Source: Fomitopsis serialis
Taxonomy: Eukaryota > Basidiomycota > Agaricomycetes > Polyporales > Fomitopsidaceae
DNA length: 22,072 nucleotides
Direction: 5' to 3'
Assembly (NCBI RefSeq): GCF_022376445.1
Contig: NW_025955533.1
Location: 1-22,072, forward strand
Position numbers and translations under genes: made by a program. The stretch's first letter is position 1; every line of letters begins with the position of its first letter. This document shows, piece by piece, positions 1-9,646 of this stretch. The notes under the pieces are model-generated. The model did not search any database, had not been told where the DNA came from, and was given only the letters and a program-made list of their open reading frames with translations.

Positions 1-82
1 TGTGGATCCGTGAGACAAACATTTGCTGGCGCAGCTCGCCTGCCATCGTCTCCCTTGGTGACAAGAAAGACTACCACGGGGA

Positions 83-727
83 TCAAACTCTCCGCTTGTC
101 CTGCCTGACGCGGTGTGAGGGTGCCGGCGAGAACGTGTCCAGAGGCTGGCTGGGCTGGCATCTCGCAAGCGAGAAGAGGTGCATCGTCGACTGCACGCGA
201 CGCAGGTTTCGTGGCTTTGGGAGCGCATCGCCCGCAGCCGGTCGAGCACGATGGCTACCAGCTTTATCGAATGCGCCGTAGTGACTAGCTTGATCCGCAG
301 GCCCGCTGTACTGACCAACGGTGATCGCAGCGGTGACCTCTGGGGTCCGTAGGGTTCTGCTCGACGCCACCCGCTTCGCCGAGACCGCCCGCATCGTTTC
401 TCTCGCCGCCATCTCCCGCCTGTAGTGCGACTCGCCTGCCACCAACGTGTTCCACGAGTCGACGAGTGCGCACGCCTTCGAGCAGTATCTGTCACGCTCG
501 GGCTTGACACTGAACCAGTTTCCGCACAGGCATTGTTTGCGGCGAGTGTTGGGACGGCGAGATGGGGAGAGGAGACTGAAGTCATTGCGAATAGGGTTGA
601 TGGCGAAGACGAACGGGAAGAGTAAACAAAGGCGTGTTTCTGGGTGTATGCTGGTTGACGTTTGAAAGGAGGAGCACGTACGTGTGGTCTTTATACGACT
701 GGCTCCGGAGTACGACACCCATACCAT
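83..727 (-). CDS. Unrecognised small protein with a Cys-pair motif
   Basis: An open frame of about 214 codons runs on the minus strand to a TGA at 83-85. I do not recognise the protein. Its middle carries CLCGNWFS and, 13 residues after the second Cys, CSKAC, giving C-x-C-x13-C-x3-C, followed by VDSWNTL and SHYRREM. The spacing suggests a small metal-binding knuckle, and I infer that this is the functional core. The first 50 or so residues (from the ATG at 727) are compositionally unlike the rest and contain a plausible intron (gtatgg at about 724, an acceptor-like caaccag near 653), so the true N-terminus may differ. The C-terminal 60 residues are rich in Ser, Pro and Arg and look disordered. 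No signal peptide is visible. It is divergent from the KRE33 gene to its right. Its reality as a gene is likely, but the exact borders are not. Confidence 0.45.
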   Translation of the reverse strand: MVWVSYSGASRIKTTRTCSSFQTSTSIHPETRLCLLFPFVFAINPIRNDFSLLSPSRRPNTRRKQCLCGNWFSVKPERDRYCSKACALVDSWNTLVAGESHYRREMAARETMRAVSAKRVASSRTLRTPEVTAAITVGQYSGPADQASHYGAFDKAGSHRARPAAGDALPKPRNLRRVQSTMHLFSLARCQPSQPLDTFSPAPSHRVRQDKRRV

Positions 728-1294
728 TATGGACAAAGCGTGTAGTGCTCTTTCCTTTGCACCACTAACGGGCTTTGATTGTCCAGGTAACCGGAATCGC
801 CTCAGAGGGTCAGGTCAGATGATGTTGTTTCGGTAAGGCTAGGAGCTGGTGCTGTATCGCCAGTGCGGACGGAGTCGCAGACCAGTGAGAACAGAACCAA
901 GGATCGTTACGTCCATGGAGACTCGGAAATCCGTCAGAGAAAGCTGTCAGCAATTCGACGAGCAGTGTTGACACAAAGGAAGCCGAAGAGAAACATCGTG
1001 ACTCTCCATGCGGAGACAGCATGCAACCCAGCGACGGAGATGGTGGTTGAAAACGAAGACGGGGAGTTGGGCGCAAGTTGGGCGGACCGGTGGATGATCC
1101 TTCGCTCAGCCAATCAGCGTCTGGGTACTGGAAATTTAGTTAGACGCTCGCGATCATACTTGTCCTTCTCCACTCGCTCCCTCACCAATTCTTGCACTCA
1201 GGCCTCTAGAAAGCGGGGTTGGATCTTTCAAGAGGGAAGCTGTACTATTGGAAGGCTCGATCTATCTTCTTCCTTCAACAGTCGGTAGAACGAC
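728..1294. other. Intergenic region / KRE33 promoter
   Basis: This stretch separates the divergent Cys-motif gene and KRE33. An open plus-strand frame at 863-1288 is Arg- and Ser-rich, ends just before the KRE33 start and matches nothing I recognise, so I treat it as chance. A CCAAT box lies at 1110-1114. No TATA box is evident. Confidence 0.5.
1110..1114 (+). promoter_or_regulatory. CCAAT box upstream of KRE33
   Basis: CCAAT within CAGCCAATCAGCG, about 180 bp before the KRE33 start codon. The extended match (CCAATCA/G) is the form bound by the HAP/CBF complex in fungi. Use by this gene is inferred from position only. Confidence 0.35.
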
Positions 1295-4200
1295 ATGCGC
1301 AAGCAGCTCGACCCCCGCTTGCCCATCCTCATCAATAACAATGTCAAGAAGAACCACCGTTCATTCGTAGTACTAGTTGGAGACAAGGGAAGGGACCAGG
1401 TGAGCTGCGTTGCTACATCTCACATGGATCTGTGTAGTAGCTCAACCCACATAGGTCGTGAACCTGCACTTCCTGCTCTCCCAAGCCCGCGTGTCTGCGC
1501 GGCCTTCCGTCCTATGGTGTTACAAGAAGGAACTGGGATTTACGAGGTGAGTCGGAGAGCCTTTAATCCAACTAAATAGGTCTGACTTTGTTCTTAGTCA
1601 CCGCAAGAAGCGAGAGGCAAAGATCAAGCGTGATGTGAAGCGTGGTGTCCGAGAGCCCAACGAGCAAGACCCCTTCGAGATTTTTATCACCGTCACCGAC
1701 ATTCGCTACACGTACTACAAGGAGTCGCACAAGATCCTTGGTCAGACGTATGGGATGTGTGTACTGCAGGACTTCGAGGCGATAACGCCGAACCTACTCG
1801 CACGGACGATCGAGACGGTGGAGGGAGGCGGTTTGGTCGTGATCTTGCTTAAGACGATGAGTTCGCTGAGACAGTTGTATACTATGTCTATGGTACGTCC
1901 ATGCGCCTGACTCCTTGAAACCTCACGCTGATTGCGTGCAGGACGTTCATGCCCGGTACCGAACGTCTGCGCACGATACCGTGGTTGCTCGCTTCAACGA
2001 ACGCTTCATCCTCTCTCTCGGTTCCTGCGACGACTGTCTTGTATTGGATGACGAGCTCAACGTCCTCCCTATATCCCGTGGCAAGGACATCAAACCCATC
2101 GAGGAGGAACGCGGGAAGGGCAAGGCCGAAGGCGAGCTGAAGGACCTCAAGGATAGTCTCGCAGACACGAAGCCCGTTGGCGAACTGATTAAGCTCTCGA
2201 AGACCCTCGACCAAGCGCAGGCGATTCTCACATTCGTCGATGCGATTGCGGAGAAGACGCTGAGCTCCACGGTCACCCTCACCGCGGCCCGTGGACGAGG
2301 CAAGTCTGCGGCTCTCGGTCTTGCGATCGCCGCGGCGCTCGCGCATGGGTACTCGAACATCTTCGTGACGAGTCCCAGCCCGGAGAACTTGAAGACGCTG
2401 TTTGACTTCGTGTTCAAGGGCATGGACGCGCTTGGTTATGAAGAGCACCTTGACTATGACATCGCACAAAGTACGAATCCGGACTTCAACAGGGCCATCG
2501 TGCGAGTCAATGTCTTCCGGCAACATCGACAGACCATCCAGGTACGTATCTTGCGCATCCACCCGTTCCCCCACTTACTCCAAGTTCTAGTACATCCAAC
2601 CACAAGACGCTCATGTACTCGGGCAAGCCGAGCTGGTCATCATCGATGAAGCCGCCGCTATCCCACTACCACTCGTACGCAACCTGATCGGCCCATACCT
2701 AGTCTTCATGGCCTCCACCATCAACGGCTACGAAGGCACGGGCCGGTCGCTGTCCCTCAAGCTCATCCAGCAGCTGCGCGAGAGCACCCGACCCACCCTC
2801 TCAAAAGACGCGTCCGCAGACGACGCCGCCCCTACAGCAAGCTCGTCCAAGAAGCCCCTCGCGAAGGCCCCGCCCAAGTCGCGCACACTGCGCGAGATCA
2901 AACTCGAGACGCCGATCCGGTATGGCACGGGCGACAAGGTCGAGAAGTGGCTGAACGCGCTGCTCTGCCTCGACGCGACGGTCGCGCCGAAGAGCGCGGT
3001 GCACAGCACGCCGCATCCGTCGCAGTGCGAGCTGTTCTACGTGTCGCGCGACACGCTGTTTAGCTATCACCCCGCGTCGGAGGTGTTCCTGCAGCGCATG
3101 ATGGCGCTGTACGTCGCGAGTCACTATAAGAACCAGCCGAACGACTTGCAGTTACTGAGCGACGCACCTGCGCACCACTTGTTTGTGTTGTTGCCGCCGA
3201 TTAAGGACGATGAGAGCACACTTCCGGAGCCACTCGTCGTGCTGCAGGTCGCGCTGGAGGGCAACATCAGCAAGCAGGCGATTCTGGACGGGCTGAGCCG
3301 AGGCTACAGAGCGGGCGGAGACATGATTCCTTGGTTGATTTCTCAACAATTCCAGGAGAACAAGTTTGCGCTGCTCTCTGGAGCACGAATAGTTCGTATT
3401 GCGACACATCCGGACTATGCCAATGTGAGTTGACTGTCCTGTCTTCGGCGGAGAGTGCCTAACGAGTGTGTACTACTCAGATGGGCTACGGAGCACGCGC
3501 ACTGCAGGCTCTGAACTCATTCTATAGCGGGGAGTACTTCAATCTCGACGAAACCGCTCAGCTGGAACCATCCTACCCTGACCCCGCTGCGATCGACGAA
3601 TCTACAAATCTCCTGACGGACAAGCCAACTATCCGATCGGCGACAGCAATGCCACCACTGCTCCAGCGCCTTACTGAGCGGAAACCTGAGACAATCGACT
3701 ACCTCGGTGTGTCTTACGGTCTCACGCCGCAGCTTCTCAGATTCTGGAAGCGTGCGGGATATGTCCCGTTGTATGTTCGACAGACGACGAGCGAGCTTAC
3801 AGGGGAGCACACGTGTGTCATGGCGCGGGGCCTGAACACGTCGATGAATAGCGAACTCGAGTGGCTCGGAGAGTTCGCCAAAGGTAAGTGTTGGAACTCT
3901 CGTTGTGTCTATCCCGCTCATCAAACCCCCAGACTTCCGGAGACGATTCCTGTCGTTGCTATCGTTCAAGTTCAGGGAATTCGGCAGTGTCACGGCTTTG
4001 AGCATCTTGGAAGCCGCGAACAATGGAGTCAAGAAGCTGGGTTCAGAGCGTACGAAAGGTGGGAAATCTCATTTGTCATATACTAAGTATGCTCAATGAA
4101 CCTCTTCTCCGCAGAGCTGACAAACCGGGAGTTGTCCTTCATCCTGTCGCCCTTCGACCTCAAACGCTTGGAATCATATGCCAACAACATGCTTGACTAC

Positions 4201-4954
4201 CATGTTATCTTGGATTTGCTGCCAACTGTCGCTTCTCTGTACTTCGAGAAGCGGCTAGTCGAGGATGTCCACCTCAGCGCCGTGCAAAGCTCAATATTAC
4301 TTGCATTGGGTGCGCAACGCAAGACGGTTGAGGAGGTTGAGGTAAGCTCATGCTCTGGGAGTACATGAAGGAAACTCATGCCATCGCACACAGTCCGAGC
4401 TGCAGCTTCCGGTTTCTCAGGTCCTAGCGCTCTTCGTTAAGATTGTTAAGAAGATCAGCAAACGGCTGCACGACATTCAGCGACAAGCCATCAGTGCCGA
4501 GATGCCAGAGGAGCCCGCGGCATCTCGTATTGACGGGGACGCCAGTGCGACAAACTGGAAGCCCGTTGAGACGAGCATTACGGACGAGCTGAAGGATGCT
4601 GGCGACGAGGTGACGAAGTCGCTGCGGGAAAAGCAACGGCAAATGATTGACTCTCTCGATTTGAGCAAGTGAGTCTGCTTACCCTGCCACGATTGAATTT
4701 CATCGTTAGTGGTGTTCGCGCCGCTTACAGAGCTTTTCCACTATAGGTACGCCATTGACGACTCCTCAGCAAATTGGAGCGTGGCTGAGGCGCAGGTAGC
4801 CAAGCTCGCGAACGGTGAAGGCGGTGGCAAATCTACCGTCGTCAGTGTCAAAACCGCTGTGACCGGCCAGAAGAGGAAGGCGGACGTTGGCGAGGAGAAG
4901 CCGATGAAAGACAAGAAGGGGGCACGGAGGAGTATAAAGAAGGCGAAGCGTTAG
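1295..4954 (+). CDS. KRE33: RNA cytidine acetyltransferase (NAT10/Kre33 family)
   Basis: This nucleolar ATP-dependent enzyme makes N4-acetylcytidine in 18S rRNA and, with a Tan1/THUMPD1-type adaptor, in tRNA-Ser/Leu; it is also needed for small-subunit assembly. Ten exons join in frame to 1054 codons: 1295-1399, 1455-1546, 1598-1892, 1942-2541, 2591-3424, 3481-3883, 3933-4058, 4115-4341, 4394-4668 and 4747-4954. Yeast and human proteins are about 1050 and 1025 residues, so it is full length. Visible landmarks are the N-terminal PSVLWCYKKELGF and THNIRYxYY-like block, a Walker A AARGRGKS (about residues 279-286), a Walker B IIDEAAAIP (383-386 for DEAA), and the GNAT acetyl-CoA loop RIATHPDYANMGYGARAL (about 634-650). 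The MGYG glycine equivalent to human Gly641 is kept. Intron 5 falls exactly between PDYAN and MGYG. The Lys/Arg-rich C-terminus suits nucleolar localisation. All nine introns are 49-78 nt with GT/AG ends. No break or missing catalytic motif is seen. Confidence 0.97.
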
Positions 4955-5046
4955 GAATGGGTGCGTATCTTAAGTCTATTCGCTCTAGTCGGGTACATCG
5001 CTGTCTCTTTACATGCATTGTTATGGCTATTATCTCAACAGTCCCA

Positions 5047-5577
5047 GATGATGCTCGAGGGCTTTTTTTCTTTTTAGAGGGCCAGTCGGCTACAACGAGG
5101 TAATCCTCGTTTCCCCAGGGAAAGATGCATTGACGCACGAACATCCCTGTGGAGAGAACCTCCCCAAGGACGAACGGTGTGAGGCTCAGACCTTCGTCGC
5201 TCACGTCGCCGAGCAGCGACGGTCGCTCAGGTATACTACCCACTAAAACCCCATCCCCATCCTAGGGCCGCAGCACGCCGGTAGGGGCCTTCCCATTGCG
5301 CCACGACCTTTCGGATGCCTCGGGGAGAAAACCCAGTTGCAGTCTGCGCACGAGACACTCAGTATATACTCAGATTCCAGCGCTCCCGATCGACTCACCT
5401 TCCACTTCCCGGACTTCATGGGGCCCGCTTGCCTTGACTCGCATATTTGTAAAGGGTCAAACGCATGGAAATAACGGATATAAAAGGCTGATGTACTTCT
5501 TGAGCCCGCCGAAGGCCAGCAGATTCAGTGGTCATCGGGTCATGACTCCTCGCACTGGTGATCATACCGGACGACAT
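5047..5577 (-). pseudogene. Possible decayed minus-strand gene with two nonsense codons
   Basis: On the minus strand a frame begins at ATG 5577 (MSSGMITS) and runs to a canonical 55 nt intron (5344-5398, gtgagt...gcgcag). Across the splice it continues in the same frame through SWRNGKAPTGVLRP, then DGDGVLVGSIPERPSLLG and FPWGNEDYLVVADWP. It is interrupted by a TGA at 5416-5418 and a TAG at 5262-5264. The part after the TAG has a balanced, protein-like composition over about 70 codons but no start codon. I do not recognise the protein. Alternatives are chance open frames in GC-rich DNA or a last exon whose upstream exons I failed to find. Confidence 0.2.
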
Positions 5578-5657
5578 TGGGCCCACACCTGGAGATATCG
5601 TAGTCCTGGGGCCAATCCTGGGGTGGTCTTGAGGTGATCCTCAGTTCGCTCGATCCA

Positions 5658-5692
5658 GGGACGGTGCGGGGGACGGTGCGAGGGACGGTGTG
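5658..5692. repeat. 12 bp tandem repeat, about three copies
   Basis: GGGACGGTGCG recurs with a 12 bp period starting at 5658, 5670 and 5682, the last copy imperfect. It lies in the presumed 3' untranslated region of the minus-strand gene that ends at 5909. Confidence 0.6.
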
Positions 5693-5908
5693 CTGCGGTT
5701 TGAGTTGAGGTTGAGGTCTGAAAGAGAACCAGAAGAAGCTCAGTAGACAATGGGGAATGTCCGTAGCTCAGTTTGGGTAGGTCCAGTCTGTAGTCTAATG
5801 GAAGGGAGGGGAGGGAGGGTAGTAGGTCCGTCGGTGCGATCGCAACGTAACGTATCCGGATCCTAAGTATCAAGTGTCTGGTCCAACAAAGCAAGCACTG
5901 ATAATCCA

Positions 5909-7422
5909 CTACAAGTCCACCCCCGGGCCGAAAAGCTCCTCCCAGAGATCGTCCATCGACCGAGCAGGCGCAACCACAGAGCGCTGCGTCCCTGCCTCCT
6001 TGAAGTCAGCTCGGGAGACGACCGCCGGCGTCGCTGGCGTGACGACGACCTCCGGGACTGTCTTCGCCGCCGGATGGAACGCTTCCAGCAGGAACTCATT
6101 GAAGTCCGAGTCGGCGTCATTGGCGGAGAACGCAGGGAAGGACTTCCCTACGACGGCGACGACAGGCGGAGGAACCGAAGCGGGGAGGAATGCAACGGCG
6201 GGGATCCCCTCCGGAGGAAAGCAGAACCTGGCAGGCTCATCCTCATGCCCTAGAATGTCGTTCATGTCCGCCCAGAGCTGGCGCTCGAGTTCCGAGTCCG
6301 ATGCGATCAGGGTGCCAGCCTCGTCATCAGTAGAAGCGGCCGGAGGCATTGGCACCTCAACAGGCGCACGAGGGCGACGACGAACTGGCAGGGGCTTCAT
6401 AGGGCGCGAGGGAAGAAGTGTGGAGTCCTCGGGCTTCGCATGCTTGTCCTCTGCGAAGGGGAGAACGTCGACACTAGCGCTGAAGTCCACATCGAACACA
6501 TCGACCATGACTGTGTCCTCGTCGATTGGCGTGGGAGGGATGGAGCTCGAGGAGGAAGCCGTGGTAGAGGAGAGGGTACGAATCATGGGAGGCGGAACGG
6601 GCTCCCAGTTCATCGCAGACTCGTCCCTGGCGTCGGCAGCTGGGGGAAGGTCGGCGGGCGTGCCAACAGGGACAGCAGGCGTGCGGGGAATTGACTCGTC
6701 GGGCGACGTCCAGAACGATTGGGACAGCGGCGAGGGTCCCCTCTTAACCTTCGGCTCACTAGGGCAGAACCGTCAGAACTCGAATCCCCACAATTAGTTG
6801 CGGCTGCCACTCACTAAAGAGAACTTGTAGGAGCAGCCTTAGCCACCGGGAGGGTTCGAAGGTGATTCACAGCCACGACAGATGTGCCCGTCTGTACGGC
6901 CTCGATGATCGTAAATGGGCGGGAGCGGACAGGCTTGTAGGCAGGCGAGGGAACCGCCGTCATTGGAGCCTTGACCATCCTATGCACCCGCGGCATCGAG
7001 ACCCTAGCTTTTGTCGAGGTGACCTTCGGTGGCGACCGGGCACGCATCCGCTCAGAGTCGTCGTTGGATCCACCTGAGATAGTACGGCGTTGACGCGGAC
7101 GCCCTCTCGCGAGCTCGGGAACAGGCTTACCGCGAGACTTTGCGAATAGCTTGGAGACTGAGCGAATGATATGTGACCTGCTCGAGCCGGAGGGATAGCT
7201 CAGAGCTGATGCGGAGGCGGGGGCCTGCCCCTGCTTTTGTTGGGCCTGCTGCATGTGCTCGAGGCGCACCTCGCTGAACTTGGTGGAGGTAGCACAAGAA
7301 GGGCGCCTATGTTCACGAACGGGTACAGACTCTGCAGCGTCCATACCCGCCGTTGCGGCACCCGGTGCTACCACCAACATTTGCGAGATGATTGCCTGGC
7401 GGAAGAGCTTGGAGGAAGGCAT
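5909..7422 (-). CDS. Low-complexity protein with acidic/aromatic motifs, unknown function
   Basis: Two exons, 7422-6815 and 6758-5909, flank a 56 nt intron (gtgagt...ccctag). The split Tyr codon (TA+T) restores one frame, giving 485 residues. I do not recognise the family. Residues 80-140 are basic (RSVSKLFAKSRGKP, RGRPRQRR). Residues 205-350 are Pro/Ser-rich and probably disordered. The C-terminal third is acidic, with three short segments that mix acidic and bulky hydrophobic residues: ELERQLWADMNDIL (about 360-372), DFNEFLLEAF (about 421-430) and MDDLWEELF (471-479). Such segments resemble transcriptional activation motifs, and a basic half plus an acidic half would suit a nuclear regulator, but this is inference: no DNA-binding fold is visible. 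The start at 7422 (MPSSKLF) is preferred over 7503 because a TATA-like sequence near 7534-7543 would put transcription start close to 7505. The gene is divergent from RPN14. Confidence 0.75.
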
Positions 7423-7523
7423 GACAGCAAGAGTGGGAGTTGTGAGAGAAAGGTGTGGTAGGGGATCGTACAAAAGCACTGAGATGATGGTAGTAGATAG
7501 CACAATTGAAGGAGCGGATGGCT

Positions 7524-7650
7524 ACTGACGGCCGTATATAAAGCCTTTGGGTGTGGTCAGCCCCCGAATTTCGATTCAACCTGAAGGGCGAATCGAAATT
7601 TGGCGGCGGCTGACCACGCTCGTACACTTTATGCTGCACGGCCCGTCAGT
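7524..7650. repeat. Inverted-repeat (MITE-like) element
   Basis: The two ends are ACTGACGGCCGT and its near complement ACGGCCCGTCAGT. The arms (about 7524-7577 and 7590-7650) pair over most of their length with a few mismatches and small gaps. They include exact complementary blocks GTGGTCAGCC/GGCTGACCAC and AATTTCGATTC/GAATCGAAATT around a 12 nt centre. No clear target-site duplication is visible, so the transposon origin is inferred. The left arm contains the TATA-like sequence of the gene at 5909-7422. Confidence 0.65.
7534..7543 (-). promoter_or_regulatory. TATA-like element for the 485-residue gene
   Basis: The minus strand reads CTTTATATACGG here, about 115 bp before the chosen start codon at 7422. 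It sits inside the left arm of the inverted-repeat element. Confidence 0.35.
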
Positions 7651-7804
7651 CATCATCTCTAGATACATTTTCATGGAGGACAGTCTCGGACTGCAGTGAA
7701 GAGCACCATGTCGCTGCTTCGCATGCAGATGCGCATGAGACTCACCGGGTACCGCGTCCAGTTACTAGTAATACACTAGAACTTTCCTTGAAGTTGTGTT
7801 CCTA

Positions 7805-7848
7805 CATTGATGTTGGGTTTGTACGCCCGTACAAACTCAACATCGATG
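7805..7848. repeat. Long near-perfect hairpin
   Basis: Arms of 21 nt (7805-7825 and 7828-7848) around a 2 nt centre match at 19 of 21 positions. The two differences would still form G-U pairs in RNA. The core is GTTTGTACGCCCGTACAAAC. It has no sequence resemblance to the neighbouring 127 bp element. Confidence 0.8.
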
Positions 7849-8132
7849 TGCGGTGAGTTACTCAAAGTGCAGATCATGGTTCAAGTTCATTCCTTCGCGT
7901 CGCTCTGACTCAGTCGCCGCGCTGTGGTACGTAAGACGCGTCACGGTCCCGTGATCATCGAAAACTCGTCGGATCGTCGGATCGGTTCATTTCGGCGAAT
8001 CAAACTGAATCGCAAACATCGCTTGCGTCTGACTGTTTGCACTGAGCCCCGCCAGTGACTCTGAGCGCACCCAGTTTCTCTAGGTCCTCAGGCCTAAGTA
8101 CTCAGTACTCAGTACTTGCGCCTTTGTCTGCA

Positions 8133-9646
8133 ATGGACTCTGATCCACTCATTCTGCCTATCTGTAACACTCAGCCAGATTTCTTGTCCGTGATATCCGA
8201 CGTCCACGAAGGTCTGGTACCCGAAGACACGTTCTGGCTCTCTTGTTACAAGTTTGGCGAGCCATCTGTGCACGGCAAAGTGTACGCCACCCTTGATGAA
8301 GTCAATCGAGACCTGGTGCGTTTGGAGGGGCGAAATGGTGTAGAACTTCGTAGCAGAGAGGTGAGCATCTGCTGCCACTAGCCTCCTCGCACGTATGCGC
8401 CCTGTTTGTGTGTCCCGCATGTTCAAGCATCCGACGGGAAGTCGATGACCGATCTTTAGGCACTGTACTCTGCGTCGTGTCCTTCGTTGCAAATGCCACA
8501 AACAAGACTCGCTGTGCCGATGAAGACGTATGCGGAGAATGAGGGTCGGAAAGTAAGTAATTTGGCAACATACATACATTTGAACCTCACCTCTGACTGT
8601 CCCTGAAGGCTATCAAGATCACAGCTTTCGACGTCTCCCCAGACGGTTCCCAGTTCGCGACGGGACATATGGATGGATCGATTTACATATCCCAGACGTC
8701 GCAGTCTCGACCTACCGACTTGTGTAGGCCGCATGTGAGCACCGTCACCTCTCTCCGTTTCTTCCCCTCTTCCCGCGTGCTCCTTACCGCCTCGTCCGAC
8801 TTCTCCCTCTCTATCTTGCCCGCTGCACCGCCAGAGGATCCATCCGCACAAGGGCTTATCACACCAGCACGTCGATTTCGTGGGCACACGCGCGGCATCA
8901 CTTCAACAGCGATCATATCGAAAGGACGCAACTTGCTCTCCGCCGCCAGGGACGGCACTGTTCGCCTCTGGGATGTCCCTTCGGAGTCTCAGATCCGTAT
9001 GATGGGCTCAGCCAACGGCAGCTGTGTGCCAGTGCTCGCAATCAGCGTTGGCGAGGGAACGCTCCAGGCTGGAGACGCTGCGACCGATGAGGCCGGTGTC
9101 GACCCGCGTGAGGTCGACACGGAAGACAAGCTCGTCTTTACCGCGCTGCAGGACGGTACATTTGAAACGCTCGATCTGCGGACGAAGCGCAGCGTATTCC
9201 GCTCGCGAGCCCCGCCGGCGGGCGGGAAGAGCGTACTGCAGGCGATCGCGTACGCACCGACAGAGAACCTTGTCGCGACGGGTTCGACAAAGGGAGTCGT
9301 CTCAGTGTACGACACGCGTGCGCTCGCGACGCCTCTGACTACGTTCAAGCGCAACACAGCGTCCATAGAGGATCTCGCGTTCGTTCCGCTGGATGCCTTG
9401 TCGTTCGCTACAGACGCCGGAGCTCGGGGTAGCGTCGGGGATGGCTCGGGCCTTGGACTGGCGATCGCGACGGAGGATGGACTTCCGTACGTTGCGGATG
9501 TGCGCCCAGAGGGACCTGGGGTACGTGCCGAGCTAGTAGGGTCAGATTGCGACGGGGTCCGCGCCGTTCGTGTGGTGCAGGCTCAAGAGCGAGAGGTGTG
9601 GACGGCTGCGGATGATGGCGCTGTTAGGCGTTACCGAGTAAGGTGA
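8133..9646 (+). CDS. RPN14: Proteasome assembly chaperone PAAF1/Rpn14 (WD40)
   Basis: This WD40 chaperone binds the Rpt ATPases (notably Rpt6) and helps assemble the 19S proteasome base in the cytosol. Exons 8133-8360, 8460-8552 and 8609-9646 join in phase 0 to 452 codons; the human and yeast proteins are 392 and 417. The N-terminal block DFLSVISDVHEGLVPEDTFW followed by LSCYKFGEPSVHGKV matches the family's pre-propeller segment. WD-type repeats follow: FDVSPDGSQFATGHMDGSIYI, TSLRFFPSSRVLLTASSD, then the best copy, FRGHTRGITSTAI with LLSAARDGTVRLWD, and later LVFTALQDGTFETLDLR and AIAYAPTENLVATGSTKGVV plus SVYD. The start MDSDPL is chosen because upstream codons in frame look untranslated. 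The TGA at 9644-9646 overlaps a perfect GTGAGT donor, so an alternative spliced C-terminus is possible. The family assignment is firm at the superfamily level and good for the subfamily. Confidence 0.9.

Larger units (their letters stand above)
4955..5908. other. Intergenic region, about 0.95 kb
   Basis: It lies between the convergent ends of KRE33 and the acidic-motif gene, so both 3' UTRs must end here. It contains a possible decayed minus-strand gene (5047-5577) and a 12 bp tandem repeat (5658-5692), each listed separately. The open frames at 5296-5637 (+) and 5562-5909 (-) have no recognisable content. Confidence 0.5.
7423..8132. other. Divergent promoter region between the 485-residue gene and RPN14
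   Basis: About 710 bp with no gene. It holds a 127 bp inverted-repeat element (7524-7650), a second near-perfect hairpin (7805-7848), a short palindrome TCACGGTCCCGTGA near 7936, and three head-to-tail AGTACTC copies near 8097-8116 just before the RPN14 start. Confidence 0.6.

Noticed and set aside
863..1288. 141-codon plus-strand frame before KRE33
   Set aside because: Arg- and Ser-rich, no recognisable domain, and it ends where the KRE33 leader should be. It is best explained as promoter/leader DNA.
1947..2574. Long minus-strand frames over KRE33 exon 4
   Set aside because: They mirror the codon pattern of a strongly supported plus-strand exon with Walker A motif; antisense shadows.
5658..5692. 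12 bp tandem repeat considered as a regulatory array
   Set aside because: It lies in a presumed 3' UTR with only three imperfect copies; a simple slippage repeat is sufficient.
5909..6797. 307-codon plus-strand frame opposite the acidic-motif gene
   Set aside because: Ser/Gly/Thr-rich shadow. The minus strand gives a clean splice that joins two long frames, so the minus gene is preferred.
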